Assembly: GCA_963932145.1 (NCBI GenBank)
Contig: OZ010577.1
Location: forward strand, 17,959,589 to 18,023,588
Direction: 5' to 3'
DNA: 64,000 nucleotides
Source: Acanthosepion lycidas
Taxonomy: Eukaryota > Mollusca > Cephalopoda > Sepiida > Sepiidae
The notes beneath the pieces are model-generated. The model searched no databases. It had not been told where the DNA came from and saw only the letters and a list, made by a program, of their open reading frames with translations. Of the stretch, positions 63,105 through 64,000 are shown piece by piece (position 1 is the first letter of the stretch; each line of letters opens with the position of its first letter). The translations under genes were made by a program, and so were the position numbers.

Positions 63105-64000
63105 GGTACCTCCATGAGATCGCTAAAAAAAAGAGCATAGCATGATGAAAAAGACTTCAAACTTCACGAAAACAAAATTTATCGTCTAAATGTTCATGTT
63201 ATTATTAAGAGGAAAGATCAAAGTATGTTGGGGGTATTTTTTTACATCTTTGAATTGTTCCGTGCACGTCCGAAATTTTCATTAAAAAACTTGTTTTTTT
63301 GTGTTTTTTTTTTTGTTTTTTTTGAGTCAGCAAAAGTGACAGACTATCAATTATGGCATCCATTTTTTTCCATTTTATAAAAAAGATGAAAATCTCACTT
63401 TGAAATTCTTTTAAAAATCAATTATCATGTTTTCAAAACTTATTTTAAGAAAATCAGAAATTATAATGTTTATTTAAAATATTTTGAACCAAGGTTGACT
63501 TAGCTTCTTGCCCGAAAAGATGTAATTTGAAAATAAAACAAAACAAGTGATAACCTTTCGCGTCACTTGACAGGTGTTGAATGACGTATTGACGGATTTA
63601 AATGATCATAATTTGTTCTACGGTAGGCGAAAAGTGAAGTTATTTTTATTTAAGTGAACAAATTATTTACCTCGTTATTTTTATGGTAAACTTTCAGCGT
63701 TCTAATATTTTTTTTTTTTTGTTGTTCTTAGCTTTCACCTTTATGATTACTATACTTTATGGAAAATATATTCTAAAGAAATTAAAATATGACTGTTAAG
63801 AGTGAGATTAAATTTCATATTTCATAAGAAAGGTATCTAATTAATTTATAGGTATCTTTCTTATAAAATTTTATCAGAAGTGTACATAAAATACTATAAC
63901 TTTATGTACATTTATTACATTTTACTGTGTTATTTGTATTTCCATTCATTTTATTATTAATTTTGATATTTCATTTATGGAAAAATGTCATAACTGAGAT
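63105..64000. other. unrecognised AT-rich sequence
   Basis: Poly-T runs near 63294-63322 and 63709-63720 and nothing else recognised. Confidence 0.4.

Overview
The window is an AT-rich, intensely repetitive stretch of animal nuclear DNA. I see no complete host protein-coding gene, no intact rRNA gene and no convincing functional tRNA gene. The repeats (LINE 3' ends, tRNA- and 5S-derived SINEs, long (TA)n tracts, ZBED-type hAT and Tc1 relics, Penelope-like hammerhead motifs) look most like a cephalopod mollusc, probably an octopus. That assignment is an inference from repeat style and remembered family resemblance; no gene confirms it. The window is intergenic or deep intronic.

Layout: 1-2600 AT-rich with a small RTE fragment; 2620-4110 a polypyrimidine tract split by an LTR-like repeat; 4150-6430 SINE and LINE relics; 6880-7520 a mariner-type MITE, microsatellites and a long palindrome; 7780-9300 an RTE-type LINE on the minus strand split by a 5S/tRNA SINE; 9960-12030 minisatellites and GATA arrays; 12.7-14.8 kb a duplicated unknown repeat; 16.0-22.6 kb RTE, LINE-B, a 370-bp retroposon and a tandem array of hammerhead-like units; 22.6-31.2 kb mostly unrecognised sequence with LTR-like elements and LINE-A 3' ends; 31.2-35.3 kb broken Tc1 and ZBED/hAT transposase relics interrupted by an LTR-like repeat; 35.9-38.4 kb a dense (TA)n cluster holding two MITEs and several hammerhead-like motifs; 40.7-45.9 kb SINEs, a GC-rich hairpin element, LINE-A and LINE-B; 46.7-47.5 kb a 120-bp satellite; 47.6-50.8 kb LINE-B, a local duplication and a retroposon carrying a MITE; 52.1-52.8 kb a 41-bp satellite and a 5S-like sequence; 53.2-54.8 kb SINEs; 57.6-60.2 kb LINE-A with an inserted palindromic SINE dimer, then a non-autonomous Tc1-like transposon; 62.4-62.8 kb a tRNA-like sequence between long repeats.

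Family names used here are local labels: LINE-A and LINE-B (two jockey/CR1-like non-LTR families told apart by C-terminal protein and 3' end), LINE-R (RTE-type), 5S-SINE (5S rRNA-like + tRNA-like head), HH-SINE (tRNA-like head with a hammerhead-like body) and D-retroposon (about 370 bp, 12-bp target duplication). Nested insertions give relative ages: HH-SINE into LINE-A, D-retroposon into an HH-SINE array, MITE into a D-retroposon, 5S-SINE into LINE-R, and an LTR-like repeat into a ZBED/hAT relic. The most unusual items are the HH-SINE palindromic dimers, the 5S-tRNA composite SINE, the hairpin-rich GC element and the MADE1-like MITEs.
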